From Dictyophora rubrovolvata (Eukaryota > Basidiomycota > Agaricomycetes > Phallales > Phallaceae): 64,000 nucleotides of DNA. The DNA lies in assembly GCA_029959195.1 (NCBI GenBank), contig CP114126.1:930001-994000 (forward strand), in the 5' to 3' direction. Below are positions 22,923 through 34,500 of the stretch, piece after piece. Below the pieces are notes generated by a model. It did not search any database and was not told where the DNA came from. It saw nothing but the letters and a program-made list of their open reading frames with translations. Position numbers and translations under genes: made by a program. Position 1 is the first letter of the stretch. Every line of letters begins with the position of its first letter.

Positions 22923-25588
22923 TCAATATGCTCTCCCTCCCGTAATAGCAGCAGCATAAGCAGCCGAAGCAGCATCAGACAACGCAGTACGAGGCGGTTT
23001 TCCATCCCCGATACAATGCAGATAAAGCGAATAGGGAAAACCTTCCTTCATCCTACGCTGTTTCTCTCTCTTGCGCTGCTGTTTCGCCTTGAGCTTTCTC
23101 GCCTCCCTCCTCTCTCTCTCGGCACGACGCGAATCAGCCATCCATCGACCATCAGCCGGTAAATATCTCGACGTCACGCCATACCCTAGATATTCGTACG
23201 AGTTCCCCTCGTTGTCTGATGAGGAGATAGTGGAGATGTCGTCGGAGGAGTACCCGTCTTGGTCGTTGTCTGGGATGATATCGAGGTAGGCGTCGTATCG
23301 ACCTGCTTGTGGACCTGAACACCGCTGTCTCCCGCGGTAGAGTGTGAGTTCTACACCCCGTGGAGAGAAGAAGCAGGCATTCCAAACGTCGATGAGCTGT
23401 GCCACCATTTTCACGGGCTTTTTGATTATAATTTCATTTGAAGAGCGTTTGTTTATAAACCAGGATGTGAAGATGTCCTATATGCATACATAATGTGTGT
23501 GAGTGACGAGGGAAGATTTATTTGATTTATTGGAGATGTTTTGGTTGGGGGGTTTGTTTAGTTACGTACCTTAACGCATCTGGTCCAATCTTCTGAGCGT
23601 ACATCGTGTCCGAGGAGTACGGTAGGTAAACCGGGAAGTTCTCTGTGCAACCGGTTCAAATCCGGTGTGATTAGAATTGGGTCGAAATCTGATATGAAAG
23701 GTAATGTTAATATTGGTATCGAGTAATATGCATGAGCGTAAGTGGGATAAATAATTCCAAAGGGGGGAGAAGGGGAAGGTGGGGAGGGAACAGTTACAAC
23801 ACACGCGCGCGCACACGCAGGGGTGTAATACATATATCATGTGCGTGTGTTCCGTTGTAAAGTGGAGGAGAAGGCAGGTACCAGATTTTGATATGAAAAG
23901 AAATTATTCTTTTTGTCATAATTGCACCCAGTCATATGATAAATATTTATAAAGCTTCCATGTACTTACATGTATACGGGAATGACATATTGCCGGAGGG
24001 TCGAAAGAAGGAAGATGGTGGACTAATTGAGACGGCCTGAGGTAATGGACTCGGCGCACGAGAACGGGAACGGGAACGGGAAGAAGAGCGATAGACTCCT
24101 GTAACGTCGGGCCGGGGTGAAGGGGCGCGGTACATTGCTTCAGGACGAGGGGAGGAAGACCGGTAGGTAGCAATTCCACCGCCACCACCAAGTTGTCCAG
24201 GCCGAGGGGAGGGTGAGCGGTAGCTTGTGACAGTTCCCCCGCCCATCGACATTTCGTTAGGCTGTAGTCCTGGGATAGGTCTACCGGCTAGAATATGGCC
24301 TGGAGGATAGACTGGTCCGCCTGTTGGAGACACTAGGCCGGGTTGTGACCCCATGTAGGGTGATCCTCCGCCACCACCGCCATACGTGGTGTAAGTTCCG
24401 CCTTGAGAATATTCTGCTGCAGTTGGGTATGCTGCTGATACACTCCCCCTTCGAGATCTTGTAGTAGTAATATTAGTGTTGACATAGTCCGGTAGTCTTC
24501 CCGGGCTGGGATTGCGATTAATGCCAGTGGGACCGCGGGACACACTCCGACGACGTTCTCGTCGTTGCTCTTCGTATCCCGGTCTGTCTAGAAGATCAAC
24601 CCTACCCATGGCCATCGCAAGCTCATCATCCGCTCGTTCATACCGGCTAAAAGATTTAGAGCGTGCACGAGTGTATGGCGGGTAGTCACCACCACTATTA
24701 ACTCCATATGTCGGGTTGGAACTAATTCTACGTCCTCTCCGTTCCTGTTCTCTCAGAGCTAGTTCTTCTTCAACTGCTTGAGCCTGAGCCTGAGCGCGCC
24801 GCTCCCTCTCCCAGTCCGCAGCGGCAGGATATCTAGCCGATCCTCTAAGGTTCGGGTCTTCTCTTCTACCTATTCCTGTGTTTTGTTCATATAACCTGAA
24901 GACCGCGACACGGAAGAGTGATGGTGTGGAGTTTAATTAATTAATTAATCAGATGGGGGTGACATTCTGGGGAGAGAATTTGTATCGGGACTAACCATTT
25001 TTCAATCATTCGTTGCCGTTCTTTCTCGCCGCCCGGTCCCCATGCAGCGTAGAAGGTCTTTTTTTAAGGAATGTCAATGAAATAGACTCCAGGAGGTAAG
25101 AAGGAGAGCACACCCTATCAGCCGGAGGAAAGTTTACAGGTAGAACGGGTGTGACTTCGACGAGTTCCCATTGAATGCCGTCGACGCGACCTTGAGCAGT
25201 TTGATAACTAGCGACCATAAGCAGATCATTGATATCGACATCAACAGCATCAGAAGAGGAATCATGTCAACTATATTCGGATTTACCTGCTTGGTTCTGC
25301 TCTATAGAACATTTCAGCCACAATATGATCAGTCCAATACGAACGGCACGATGATCGCAGACGATCAACGGAATGTCGACGAGAGCTCGGGGCTTACCTG
25401 AAGACAGAGTACAAAATCTGCCCATCCCGTCCCGCTGTGGTGGTATAGACTACTGATCCTGGTGCGATATAACCAGGAGCTCCTCGACCGAGTCCTGGAG
25501 ATGGTGGCGTAGGTAGATAGGCAACCGAATTCGGTGATGTATAAGGCGGCGACATTGTTTGATAAGGCTGACCGTACAGATTACTCAT
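22923..25588 (-). CDS. Unrecognised Pro/Tyr/Arg-Ser-rich protein with conserved C-terminal block
   Basis: ATG at 25588 reads MSNLYGQPYQTMSPPYTSPN and exon 1 ends GRDGQILYSVF. An intron of about 180 bases leads to SYQTAQGRVDGIQWELVEVT, then a short exon FYAAWGPGGEKERQRMIEKW, then LYEQNTGIGREDPNLRGSAR. A long exon is rich in Glu/Arg/Gln (about 24600-24890) and continues into Arg-Ser-Pro repeats (RSSSPRPEAMYRAPSPRP). After two more introns come LNRLHRELPGLPTVLLGHDV, then AQLIDVWNACFFSPRGVELT and YRGRQRCSGPQAGRYD. A Lys/Arg-rich helix and GGRAY end at TGA 22923-22925. The folded parts seem to be the N-terminal GxVxGIQW block and the C-terminal block around LTLYRGRQRCSG. I recall similar hypothetical proteins in Agaricomycetes but no assigned function. 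Confidence 0.65.
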
Positions 25589-26475
25589 CGATGCTAATTT
25601 ACTTGGTACTTGAAGTTAGTCGGGGAAGTGTTACTAGTAAAGAGAACAATGGAACACGTTTTCTTCGGCAGGGGCTTGGCCTAAAATGAGGAGTGTGAAT
25701 CTATTAATCCTGATTCAAAAATGCGTCCGAGATAGTATGTAACAAACAAGATCAAATCTTACACAGGTTTTACTTACCGAACTTGCTGTATATATCCCTC
25801 AGTGTGAGAATTGTGGTTAGCCTACCATGGCGTGAACTGGGACGCCAATAGAAGTGCCACGATCGTGTTATAATAATAAATTTGACTACACTTCTCGCTG
25901 TCAATAGCTGGTTCTCCATCCGTCTTCTCAAAGACGTTGCAGGAACGGATCGAATCTGTGGTGAGAAAGTATTGGTCCAAACAACTTGCAGGTCCACGTC
26001 CGTGACTGCCGGAAGAATGTCGCTGTTGTTGACGTTGCACTTGCCAAAATAGATGCACTCAGATAAGGCCGAACGGAAATACGTTTCACCGCCAGTTGTC
26101 AGTAAGTTCAAACATAGTGTTGTGCCAGAATCATTTGTTGGTGCTACCGTCGGAGCCGGTGATTACATAAAACCACTATGTCAGCCACTTGCAGCAGACG
26201 CTTTTGACGGTAGAGCGTCCGGTAAGAGAAACAACATGGGAGAATTCAAAATTCAAGCCTACTTCTTCTCTTCGTCGCGTGAAGGTTGGACGTCCAGCTC
26301 GCCACAGGTAGAGTGGTGTGATTGTATCTTGGAGTGCCATGCCACCGTCATTAATTTCATTTGCAGAAGATTCGTTTTGTCTTATCTTCAACAATGACAA
26401 TGCAATATTAGCGGAAGACGGTAGCGTCTTCCGGTCCAGCCTCTGGTAAATCCGAAAACACTTTCAGCTTGAAGT
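25589..26475. other. Region without a supported gene upstream of the DUF6535 relic
   Basis: Overlapping open frames exist on both strands (for example 25770-26111 minus and 26053-26397 plus). None has a recognisable domain or consistent splice pattern. A perfect short hairpin GGAAGACG/CGTCTTCC lies at about 26413-26433. The sequence may hold decayed coding DNA. Confidence 0.35.
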
Positions 26476-27361
26476 ATGGAGAGCATTAAAGAACCGCGTT
26501 TAGCCTCGAGCCCCAAACAAGCCCAAGATCATTATTTGGATCTAAGAAACAGGCCAAAAATACAGCCTGGTTTACCTGTGAATCGAGTGTTGAACGACAT
26601 TTCCGCTTTGTTTTCGAGTCATTCAAGATCTCAGCCCATGCGATTGCGAGTAAAAATACCCTCGGGAGGTTGTTCGGAGAGGAAAGCGCCGGAAACGCAC
26701 GAGTTTGGCTGACTTATCTAGATGAAGCCGAGCTATACGATCGTGATGGAATGATTCAATATTCTTCTAGCGTTTGTACGTCTTGTAATTGCTTTCGTGC
26801 GGGCAAATTTCCAATGGTTTCATATTAGATGGCCTATCTTGTCGGCTTTAGTGTCCAGATTCCTTTCTCAAATGTCTCAAATTTGAAATAAGGTTTTACA
26901 CAAGTTTCGGGCTCACTAATTTTTGAAATGGTACAGTTGCAAAGGGCATATTTCACCGATCAATTACTGATGTACCCAGTTCAAGATTAGTCCTCAATTC
27001 ACCATTCACGTTTATGGGCGCATCTTTGGCTAACGGCTTATGGCTGACAAGTCTCACAATCAGCTCATGTGCATTCAGGTTGGTCGCCGCCCTTACAAAA
27101 CAATGGCTGTACTACTATCTATCCTCCATATCGGGAACAGATCGTACAATTCTGCCAAAATATTGCTCAGAGGTTCTCAAGACAGCGGTTCAAAATATCC
27201 TGAGATCATACTATGACTTCTACATGCCGTACACCGTCAGATTGTGCGAACCAAATGAAGAATTGACCTTGGGGATAATCAGTTCCAGTACATTCGACTT
27301 GTTCACTTGGAGCGAACATTCCTCCCTTCATAATACTCAACATCCAGGCCCGATCTCCTGA
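26476..27361 (+). pseudogene. Decayed DUF6535-family membrane protein gene
   Basis: Two translated patches match the complete DUF6535 gene at 58782-62029. GNARVWLTYLDEAELYDRD (about 26690-26745) corresponds to ENARVWLTYLDEAESYDRD there. ANGLWLTSLTISS...LVAALTKQWLYYYLSSISGT (27030-27145) corresponds to VNALWFSSLTISL and AALTKQWLYYYVSPVSGT. Between and after them the frame is lost several times (stop codons and frame changes around 26770-26960 and again after about 27200). The transmembrane segment expected between the patches cannot be read. An upstream open piece starting MESIKEPRLASSPKQAQDHY may be the old N-terminus. It is a dead or dying copy of a host family that is often amplified in Agaricomycetes. 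Confidence 0.75.
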
Positions 27362-27927
27362 ACAACACCAGGAGCAGTCTTTCACTATCTAAACTTTTTT
27401 CTTTCTTCGAGCATGCAGCACGTTATCTCCTCTTTGTCAAATCTATCGGAATATCGTCTTTGATAGGCCGCTGGTTGTCGATACGGGACTTCGGGATGAG
27501 TGCTTTTCGCCATTTATTTGATACATTTAGTTGTCTGGTTATTAATATCAGACATAAATGTATTAAAGGTCATCACTGCAACATGGGCCGCAACGCGACA
27601 TTTTATTCCAAGACTCCTTCACTGATTGTGCGCCTTTTATTGCTCAAATAGGTGCACTAAAATGTTCCAGTAACTTTTAGGAATACCGCACGAGGAGCGT
27701 TGGACACCAGTCACTTTTTTCGACTACAGAAGAGGAATTGCAACTCACATATCGATGGTACTCAAACATTGAGTATGATTCCGAGTAGCGTTGCCGATAG
27801 TTGGAACGTTGGCCCATCAGTTGTTTATGCCAGGCAGCTTTTTACAATTGTGCCGGATCTAATTTCGGAAATTACCTCAGATATCTATTGCTCTCTGCCA
27901 AGGCCTTTGACTGGGACCATCACTTTC

Positions 27928-27965
27928 AAGCTCGTAAACGTTGGATAAGCTCGTAAACGTTGGAT
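27928..27965. repeat. Perfect 19-bp tandem duplication
   Basis: AAGCTCGTAAACGTTGGAT occurs at 27928-27946 and again, without spacer or mismatch, at 27947-27965. Perfect identity in non-coding DNA suggests a recent slippage event. Confidence 0.9.
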
Positions 27966-28435
27966 ATTGTGCAACGAATACGTTATTCCCAGCATCATAT
28001 GTCTATGAAACGTCTCTTTTATTCGATCTAAATCTAAAGCTCCCATTTTGTGCAGTGGGCCGAGTATGGATGTTTGTTACTACTATCTTGCCGTCCAAAC
28101 TGGATCAAGATTCGAGATCACTTGGAGATGGTTGGTAATATTTCAATTGGAAAAAATGTTTGAACACTGAAGATGAATGGCTGACGTGCAAGCTTTGTGC
28201 ATCTGCATGTTACCTCTCGAAAGTGTCGCGGAGATCACGATTCACGAAGAGCGATATTTACTATTTAGGTTGAGGTTATTTTGAAACTGTAATTTGAACA
28301 AGGTGTTCGATACTGTCAGCAGAGTTTTTTGTTAGACTTTTTATGCAAAAATAATAAAATATCAAAATATTTCGCATTGCCTCGCTGTCAACAAGTAGCA
28401 AAACTTATTGAAAATTGGAAATAATAATAGCCTGA

Positions 28436-28465
28436 GAATGAGGCGGAATGAGGCGGAATGAGGCT
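28436..28465. repeat. 10-bp tandem repeat, three units
   Basis: GAATGAGGCG is repeated three times (28436-28465), the last unit differing in its final base. No regulatory meaning is known to me. Confidence 0.8.
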
Positions 28466-29172
28466 CGGCCAAACAAATTCAACTTCCGCCAGCGCGTCCA
28501 TCACTGAAGAGGCTCATTCTCGTTTCTGTTTGGTTTGAGTTGGTTACCCCAGACTGCGAATATTCATTGAAATTTCGCGTTCAAAAAGGTTTCACAGGAT
28601 TTGGAATTCTGGTACGTAGCCTCGGGCTGCTCTTTTCTTTCATAACTTAGCAATCATTTTCTTAGACTTAGTCGCGTCTAGTATCTTTCAAAGGAAAAGC
28701 CTCACATCTTTCGCTAAGGTTTCCCACTCCACGGTTTGGTTGCTATCAATATTATAGATGATTCTCGCTGTGAATCCTGGTTAACTACAAATTGATTGGA
28801 TATACATGTACTCATGTCTCATTCGGGCTGGAAGGTTGATGCTCCTTTTTCGCAAATGCGATGGCTGGTCATGTGAGTGCAAATGTTGTAGATCAGGCTT
28901 TGTGCACCTACTTTGTTCCAGATCGCTAGGCAAAAGGTTCAGAAATTAAGGAGAAGTAGAAGAAGCGTATGTATCCAAGCGTCTACGCAGCCTAAGCCCA
29001 GATCAGCAGAGGTTAGCAACTATCATCAAAAGTTATTACAGATTACGACTTTGTAAGTGAGCATGTTTGGTAGTTTGTACCAATAAAAATTTTCTTGCAA
29101 CGGTTTTCACATGCACGGCTCTTTTTTTTTTTGCTTTAGACGATTGTCATCCTCCTTAGTCGATCTTTACCT

Positions 29173-30715
29173 ATGGGTGTCGAGAGTACAATCTCAATTC
29201 CTATTCCAACTGGAGTGTTTAAAATGGTGGATGACACGGATCCTGCTGTTCAATATAATGGACCTTGGTCGCAGGATTTCGGAACGACTGATTCCCTAGG
29301 AAACGCGGGGTCAACGTACAATCATACCACCCATGTTATCAAAAATAATGGAAGTCTCTCTTTTACTTTTACCGGTACGTTTGAGATATAACATTTCTAT
29401 GATTCTATATAATGTCTTGTATGTATGTGAATGCGTCCTCTTCCAGGTACCGAGTTTACGGCTGCAGCATCCATGACCATCCGCGATGTCGACGCGCAGA
29501 ATGATCCAGACTGGACTTGTTCAGTGGACGGATTTTCGTTAGCCACGGGCGGAAATAACGGCATCGATGATACCAATCGATATATCTTGTGCAGTAATGA
29601 TTCTCTTGCTTTAGGCCAACATACGGTATCAATTGGCGTGCGATCGCTTGGAACGCCGTTCTGGTTCGACTACATACGCTACATGCCAGGTCCGACTGTC
29701 AGCAATGATTCGAGCGTTCTTATATATGATAGTTTGAATGCGAACATTCAATACGATGGGACGTTTTTGAATTCGCCGAATTCTGGCGCACATATGACGC
29801 AGACGAATGCGGGGGCTTTGTCTGTGCCATTTAATGGTGAGAGCCCGACTATTTTTATTGGTTACGGCTTGTTGAACTCGGTTTTCTTCTTTTGCTATAG
29901 GCGCGTCTATATCATGGGTCGGTTTTGCATTACAGAGCCTTCCGGATGGTGCTGCACAGGCAAAATATTCCGTAGACTTAGGACCGGCTGTCCAATTCTC
30001 CATTCCCACTTCGGACCAGTTCCAACAAACATACTTCACAACCCCGCCAGTGGAGAATGGTCCTCATACGCTTGTTGTTACATACGAGGGTAATGGTCAA
30101 ACGACACCTTTGATGCTGGACTACTTTTTGGTTTCGACGGGTCCAAACATTCCGGACAATACGTTGGGCTCGAGTAATGCTAGTGTTGTTGTCGGGTCTG
30201 GCGCGACTCCACCGGGAACCTCGACGTCAACAGGATCAGGACCAGGACCAGGAACGAGTCAAGCGCAGCATGATGGTGTTGGTGGAAATAGTGGTGGTAC
30301 TGACACGCCGCAGACCAAAGTTGTTACCAACATAGGTGCAATTGTAGGAGGAGTCGCCGGCGGAGCAGCATTTGCGCTTCTCGCAGTGTTAGCTGTTTTC
30401 TTCATTCGCAGACGGCGGCATAGGAAGGAAAACCAGAGTGGGAGTGAAGCGTTGTATCACAGTGTTGCGCAGGCGCAAATGCAGGGCAGACCGGATAGGA
30501 TTGTGCCGGCGAGTGGGAGGGTCACTGTGCCTATGCTTCATGTTGAGCCGTGGGTTTTGCCTCAGCAATGGGTGCAGACTCAGGATAGCAGTAGCACCGG
30601 TTCTGGACCCACGTTGACTAGTCAAGGGGTAACGGAGGGGTCTCGGGCGTCTCATACAACGGTGGACGCGGCAGCAGGAACGAAAGGAACGGCACCACCT
30701 GGATATTCGCCATAG
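29173..30715 (+). CDS. Single-pass membrane protein with Thr/Ser/Gly-rich stalk
   Basis: Exons read VFKMVDDTDPAVQYNGPWS, NAGSTYNHTTHVI, GSLSFTFTGTEFTAAASMTI, HTVSIGVRSLGTPFWFDYIR, a repeated second module (LNANIQYDGTFLNSPNSGAH, then after an intron ISWVGFALQSLPDGAAQAKY), and GPHTLVVTYEGNGQTTPLML. The two modules look like carbohydrate-binding beta-sandwich domains. A Ser/Gly/Pro stalk follows, then one clear transmembrane helix (IGAIVGGVAGGAAFALLAVL) with a cytosolic RRRRHRK stop-transfer signal and a roughly 100-residue tail ending PPGYSP. This layout is common in Agaricomycetes surface proteins of unknown function. The start at 29173 is the first ATG of the frame and lacks a signal peptide, so an upstream exon is likely to be missing from this model. 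Confidence 0.72.
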
Positions 30716-31516
30716 TATTCACTATAAAACTTGTTGTGCATGTGTTGAGCAGCATTGCTCTTGTGATTATATTATATTTTATCTTATTTGTATTACTTAT
30801 TGCGAGCGTATATATATCTACTAACATCTTTAGTACGGCTATGTATGTATAATTAGGGTCCGGTCATTGAGGCTACAGTTGTGCAAGGAACGTTTTGCTG
30901 CCACCTGATCTGCTTATAATTAGCCCCTTGTCTCGTTTTTTAAGACATATTCACGCCGAAGTTGATTGATAAACAGTCTGTTTTTTTTTGCAGTTGACGG
31001 TCCATTGTTTTCTCGCTCCACGCCGCAGCCAAACAATGACAAATACCCGCGTGAGAGCCTATCCCGCGTCGAACCATTCAACCGAAAAATCATCTCTCTC
31101 TCTCTATCTCTCTCTCTCTTTCTCTCCACATTCTCTTTCCCGACTCGAGTCGAAAGACGTGGGCCCCTCGCTCCTCGACATCACAGGTTTTGACAAATTC
31201 GTCAAAATACATACCAAGCCTCTCTTTTACCCAACTACTCTCCTTTTTGAAATTAAAAAAAAAATATTCGCACACGCAACATACCAAATACCCTTTCGTC
31301 GCTCTCTTAACGAATATTTGTTCCAAAAAATTTGTGAAGAAAAAGAAAAGCAATCCCACGTCTTAACGAACGAATTCAAATCCAAGCTTTATTATACAGT
31401 TGCCAAGGTTCAACAAGAACGCAAAAAAAAAAGAAATCTAGCCGGAAAACAATCAGAAAAATATACATTTCAAACTTTCCGAAAACTCTTAGGGATTACT
31501 ATATATATTTGTCGAC
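30716..31516. other. Intergenic region and promoter/5' UTR of the large coiled-coil gene
   Basis: 801 bases without a supported gene. A CT-rich run at about 31092-31125 precedes a long A-rich stretch. Together with the following ATG at 31517 this suggests a promoter and long leader. A 188-codon frame (30988-31554) is low-complexity and shows no family. Confidence 0.4.
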
Positions 31517-34500
31517 ATGGACAGCACAGAACAACGAACCCACATCGATATTGATATCGCAGCCAAGCAACGTGTAAGTTACTCCGTACTATGCATATGC
31601 GTGTACCCTATCTCATCCCTACTCCTCGATCTATTTTTCTTTGTTTATATATATTTTAGCTGTCAAACTTTCGTTTCCGATTTGGATCTATGGAGTTAGA
31701 CTCACCATCCTCAATTGGTTAATCGGATGTTTTTTTCTCTCCCTTGACGACAAGCACTAATTCAAATTTTCCATCTACAGCTAGGGATATTTCTCCCAAC
31801 ACGGCGCCCACAGGAACGCCAATTTCCAAGTCTCACGGCCGTTCACCCTCACATCATTCACGTTCCCATTCACGAACAGGCTCGCTCTCGACGACATTCA
31901 CATTCCCGCTCAAACCTTCCACAATGAACAATCTCCCTCCTGATGTAAACACAAGCTCGAACCAATCACCACCTTCGGCCAGTGACAGCTCTGGTCAACA
32001 AACACCATTTGGTTTTATACCCTCAGGAACGACCCCGCGCTCCCGTCCGAACTCCCACCACAAACGTCGCTCATCCGTGTCAACAAGACGAGAATCAGCT
32101 GAAATTATGGGTGTGTCTGCCCCTGAAACAGAATCCGATACGATTATGGATGGAAGACGCATGGCTTTGTGGGCTTTGGAGGGTAAAGGCAAAACGACGA
32201 CGAGACGTCCTGATTTCATTAGTGGATACACCCAAGTTGAGATACCCGAATTGAACGAAACGGCACGAGATTTTAGTAGTAGCAGTGGAGATGAGAACGA
32301 GCGTGAGTCGCATACATATATCACCACACGCTCGTTCTTATAATTAACCAATCCTTTTTTCTTTGCCAGCTCCCACCTGGTCTTCTTCTGAATCCAGAGG
32401 ATTTAGTTCATTCAACCACAACTCCTTTCCTCCACCACTGGCTTTGAACTCTTCAACTACGACCAAGCGCGACACAGTCAGCACCACCGGTTTTGCATCT
32501 TCGTCCGGTAAACGAGATACCTATCCGTTTTTCGGTCCGGGGATTACCAATTCAGCCAGCAAACGTGATTCATATGGTAGTGGGTTCGGCATAGGGATGA
32601 TGAGCTCGGTCGGAAAACGTGATTCCTTTGGCAAGTTTTTGAATGCTTGTACGGCTAGCGATCAGCTTGGTACTTTACTCGAGGAAGAAGAGGATGTGGA
32701 GGAGGAAGAGGAAGAAGACGAAGGTGAAAAGGGGGAAGAAGAGGAAGAGGAATGTGACGAGGATGAAGAGGCGCAGCGGGCTGACGAAACTTTCCGTGCC
32801 GCTGATGAGACTCAGATGGAGGGAAAGAACGTGGAAGAACCAGAAGATGACGACGACGATGAAATTCTATTGGAAATGAACCGTCAACTCAATGAGAAAC
32901 CCCTTCCTCATGTTCCTTCTCATCGTCAGCCAGGTCTTTCGTCGTGCTTCTCTCCCGCGGCGTCACCGTTGTCGGCGCTCGTTTCTACGCCTACAGCAAC
33001 GTCCATGTCTACACCCGCTTCCATACCAACATCAGTGACGACGACGATGACGCCGACGCCTATGCAACCGCCTATTTTCAATTCTGCGTCTACTACTGAC
33101 GGTATATCAGCCACGACTGTTCCAATGGCGCCCCCTACCACAACCATACCTATTGTTGACTCTCTATCACCGTTTGTTTCTTCTTCTCCGATTTCCTCCA
33201 CTACTCCCACCCCTGCCCCTGCCCCTACTTCCACCACCACCGCCACCATTACTTCTTCTCGTCCCCGACCTGCCAACCTCAACTTGAACACTGGTCTTCG
33301 TCCTTTATCTTTAACTCCGGATTCGCTCCCGTTAAACACACGAGCTGCTTCAATTTCACCGTTAACATCATCCAACATGAACGACACATCCATGTCTGCG
33401 CCAGTATCTGGCGTTACTGGTTCCGCTTCTTCTCGCGTACCAGGTCTCCGACCGCTTTCTCTCGTCGCTGCAGTGTCTCTGTCTTCACCTTCTGGACTTG
33501 CACCCTCGCAACCGTCCGTGACGAGGAGAATGAGTCTTATTTCATCTTCCAACAATATGTCTGGTTCTTCAAGTTCTAACTCGAGCGTTTCGTATAGACG
33601 TAGTTCTATGTCTCTCGAATCTGACACACTACCACCACCACCACCCGCTTCCTCGAATGAATCTTCCTCACGACCCGGGCCGCTATACCAATACGCTACT
33701 ACACTTCGACGTACGTCACAGTCACATCTTCCTACACCGGGAGCTACGCCTACTTCCGCTGTTTCCCCATTGCATTCAGGTTTACCATTCGGTATGAGTA
33801 TGATGCGGGAGGAGGAAGAATGTGGAGATGAGGATGACGACGACGAAGATGAGACTATTAATAATAGTGATGAGTTGTGCGTTGAGAAGGATGGCGATGG
33901 TCAACCTCAAGGTTCTGATGGTGATGCCAGTACACCTACCGGACCGGCTTCAACAACAACAGCTACTACTGGTGCAAGTCCTGGAAAATCGGGTCTTCTT
34001 CATAGTCCTACACTCGATCGACCACTTTCACCTATCGAGCAAGCTTTCTTGTATCGTACGCATACATCACTGCTTGGTCGTATCTCAGAGCTTGAGGATA
34101 TTATTGCTAAGAATCAACAACAGCAGCATATAGCCGGTTCTGGGCAGCATCGTCTTCGTAGTCGTGGTCGGAGTGGGGCTCTATCGCCTGGTGACAGCAG
34201 TGATATCAGCTCCTCTTCATACGGACGTAGTAGACACGGTCGGTTCGAGTCGAGTATCAGCAGTGTTAGTACCAACACGAGTATAGACTCGGCTGCTGTT
34301 TCGTCGTCGTCGACTTCATCGTCCTCTTCCTCCTCGGAACCTTCCGATGAACTATTGCAACTCATTACGGATCTCAAAGCCGAGCGCGATAGTCTAATGC
34401 GCGATGTGCAGATGTATCAAGAACGCGTCGCGGAGCTTGAGAAGACGATTGCTACGCTCACGCGCCGTGTTGAGGCTGAGCGACGCGAGTCGTGGGTTGC

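Larger units (their letters stand above)
27362..29172. other. Gene-poor stretch downstream of the DUF6535 relic
   Basis: 1.8 kb with only short unassignable frames (27460-27651, 27700-27948, 27941-28138). These could be further eroded remains of the same pseudogene. The last few hundred bases are the upstream region of the gene at 29173. Two small tandem duplications are listed separately. Confidence 0.4.

Noticed and set aside
23640-23675. GGTTCAAATCC flanked by CCGG arms, like a tRNA T-arm
   Set aside because: It lies inside the minus-strand coding exon reading DLNRLHRELPG and has no matching acceptor or anticodon stem.
24060-24090. GGGAAC hexamer repeat as a microsatellite of interest
   Set aside because: It is the codon repeat for an Arg-Ser run in the minus-strand gene and needs no other explanation.
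25770-26400. Overlapping ORFs of about 110 codons on both strands
   Set aside because: Neither strand gives a known domain or a consistent exon chain; reported only as an unassigned region.
28850-29040. Possible small spliced gene starting MAGHIARQKVQKLRRSRRS
   Set aside because: The open pieces are tiny, basic by chance composition and match no family; could be 5' UTR of the next gene.
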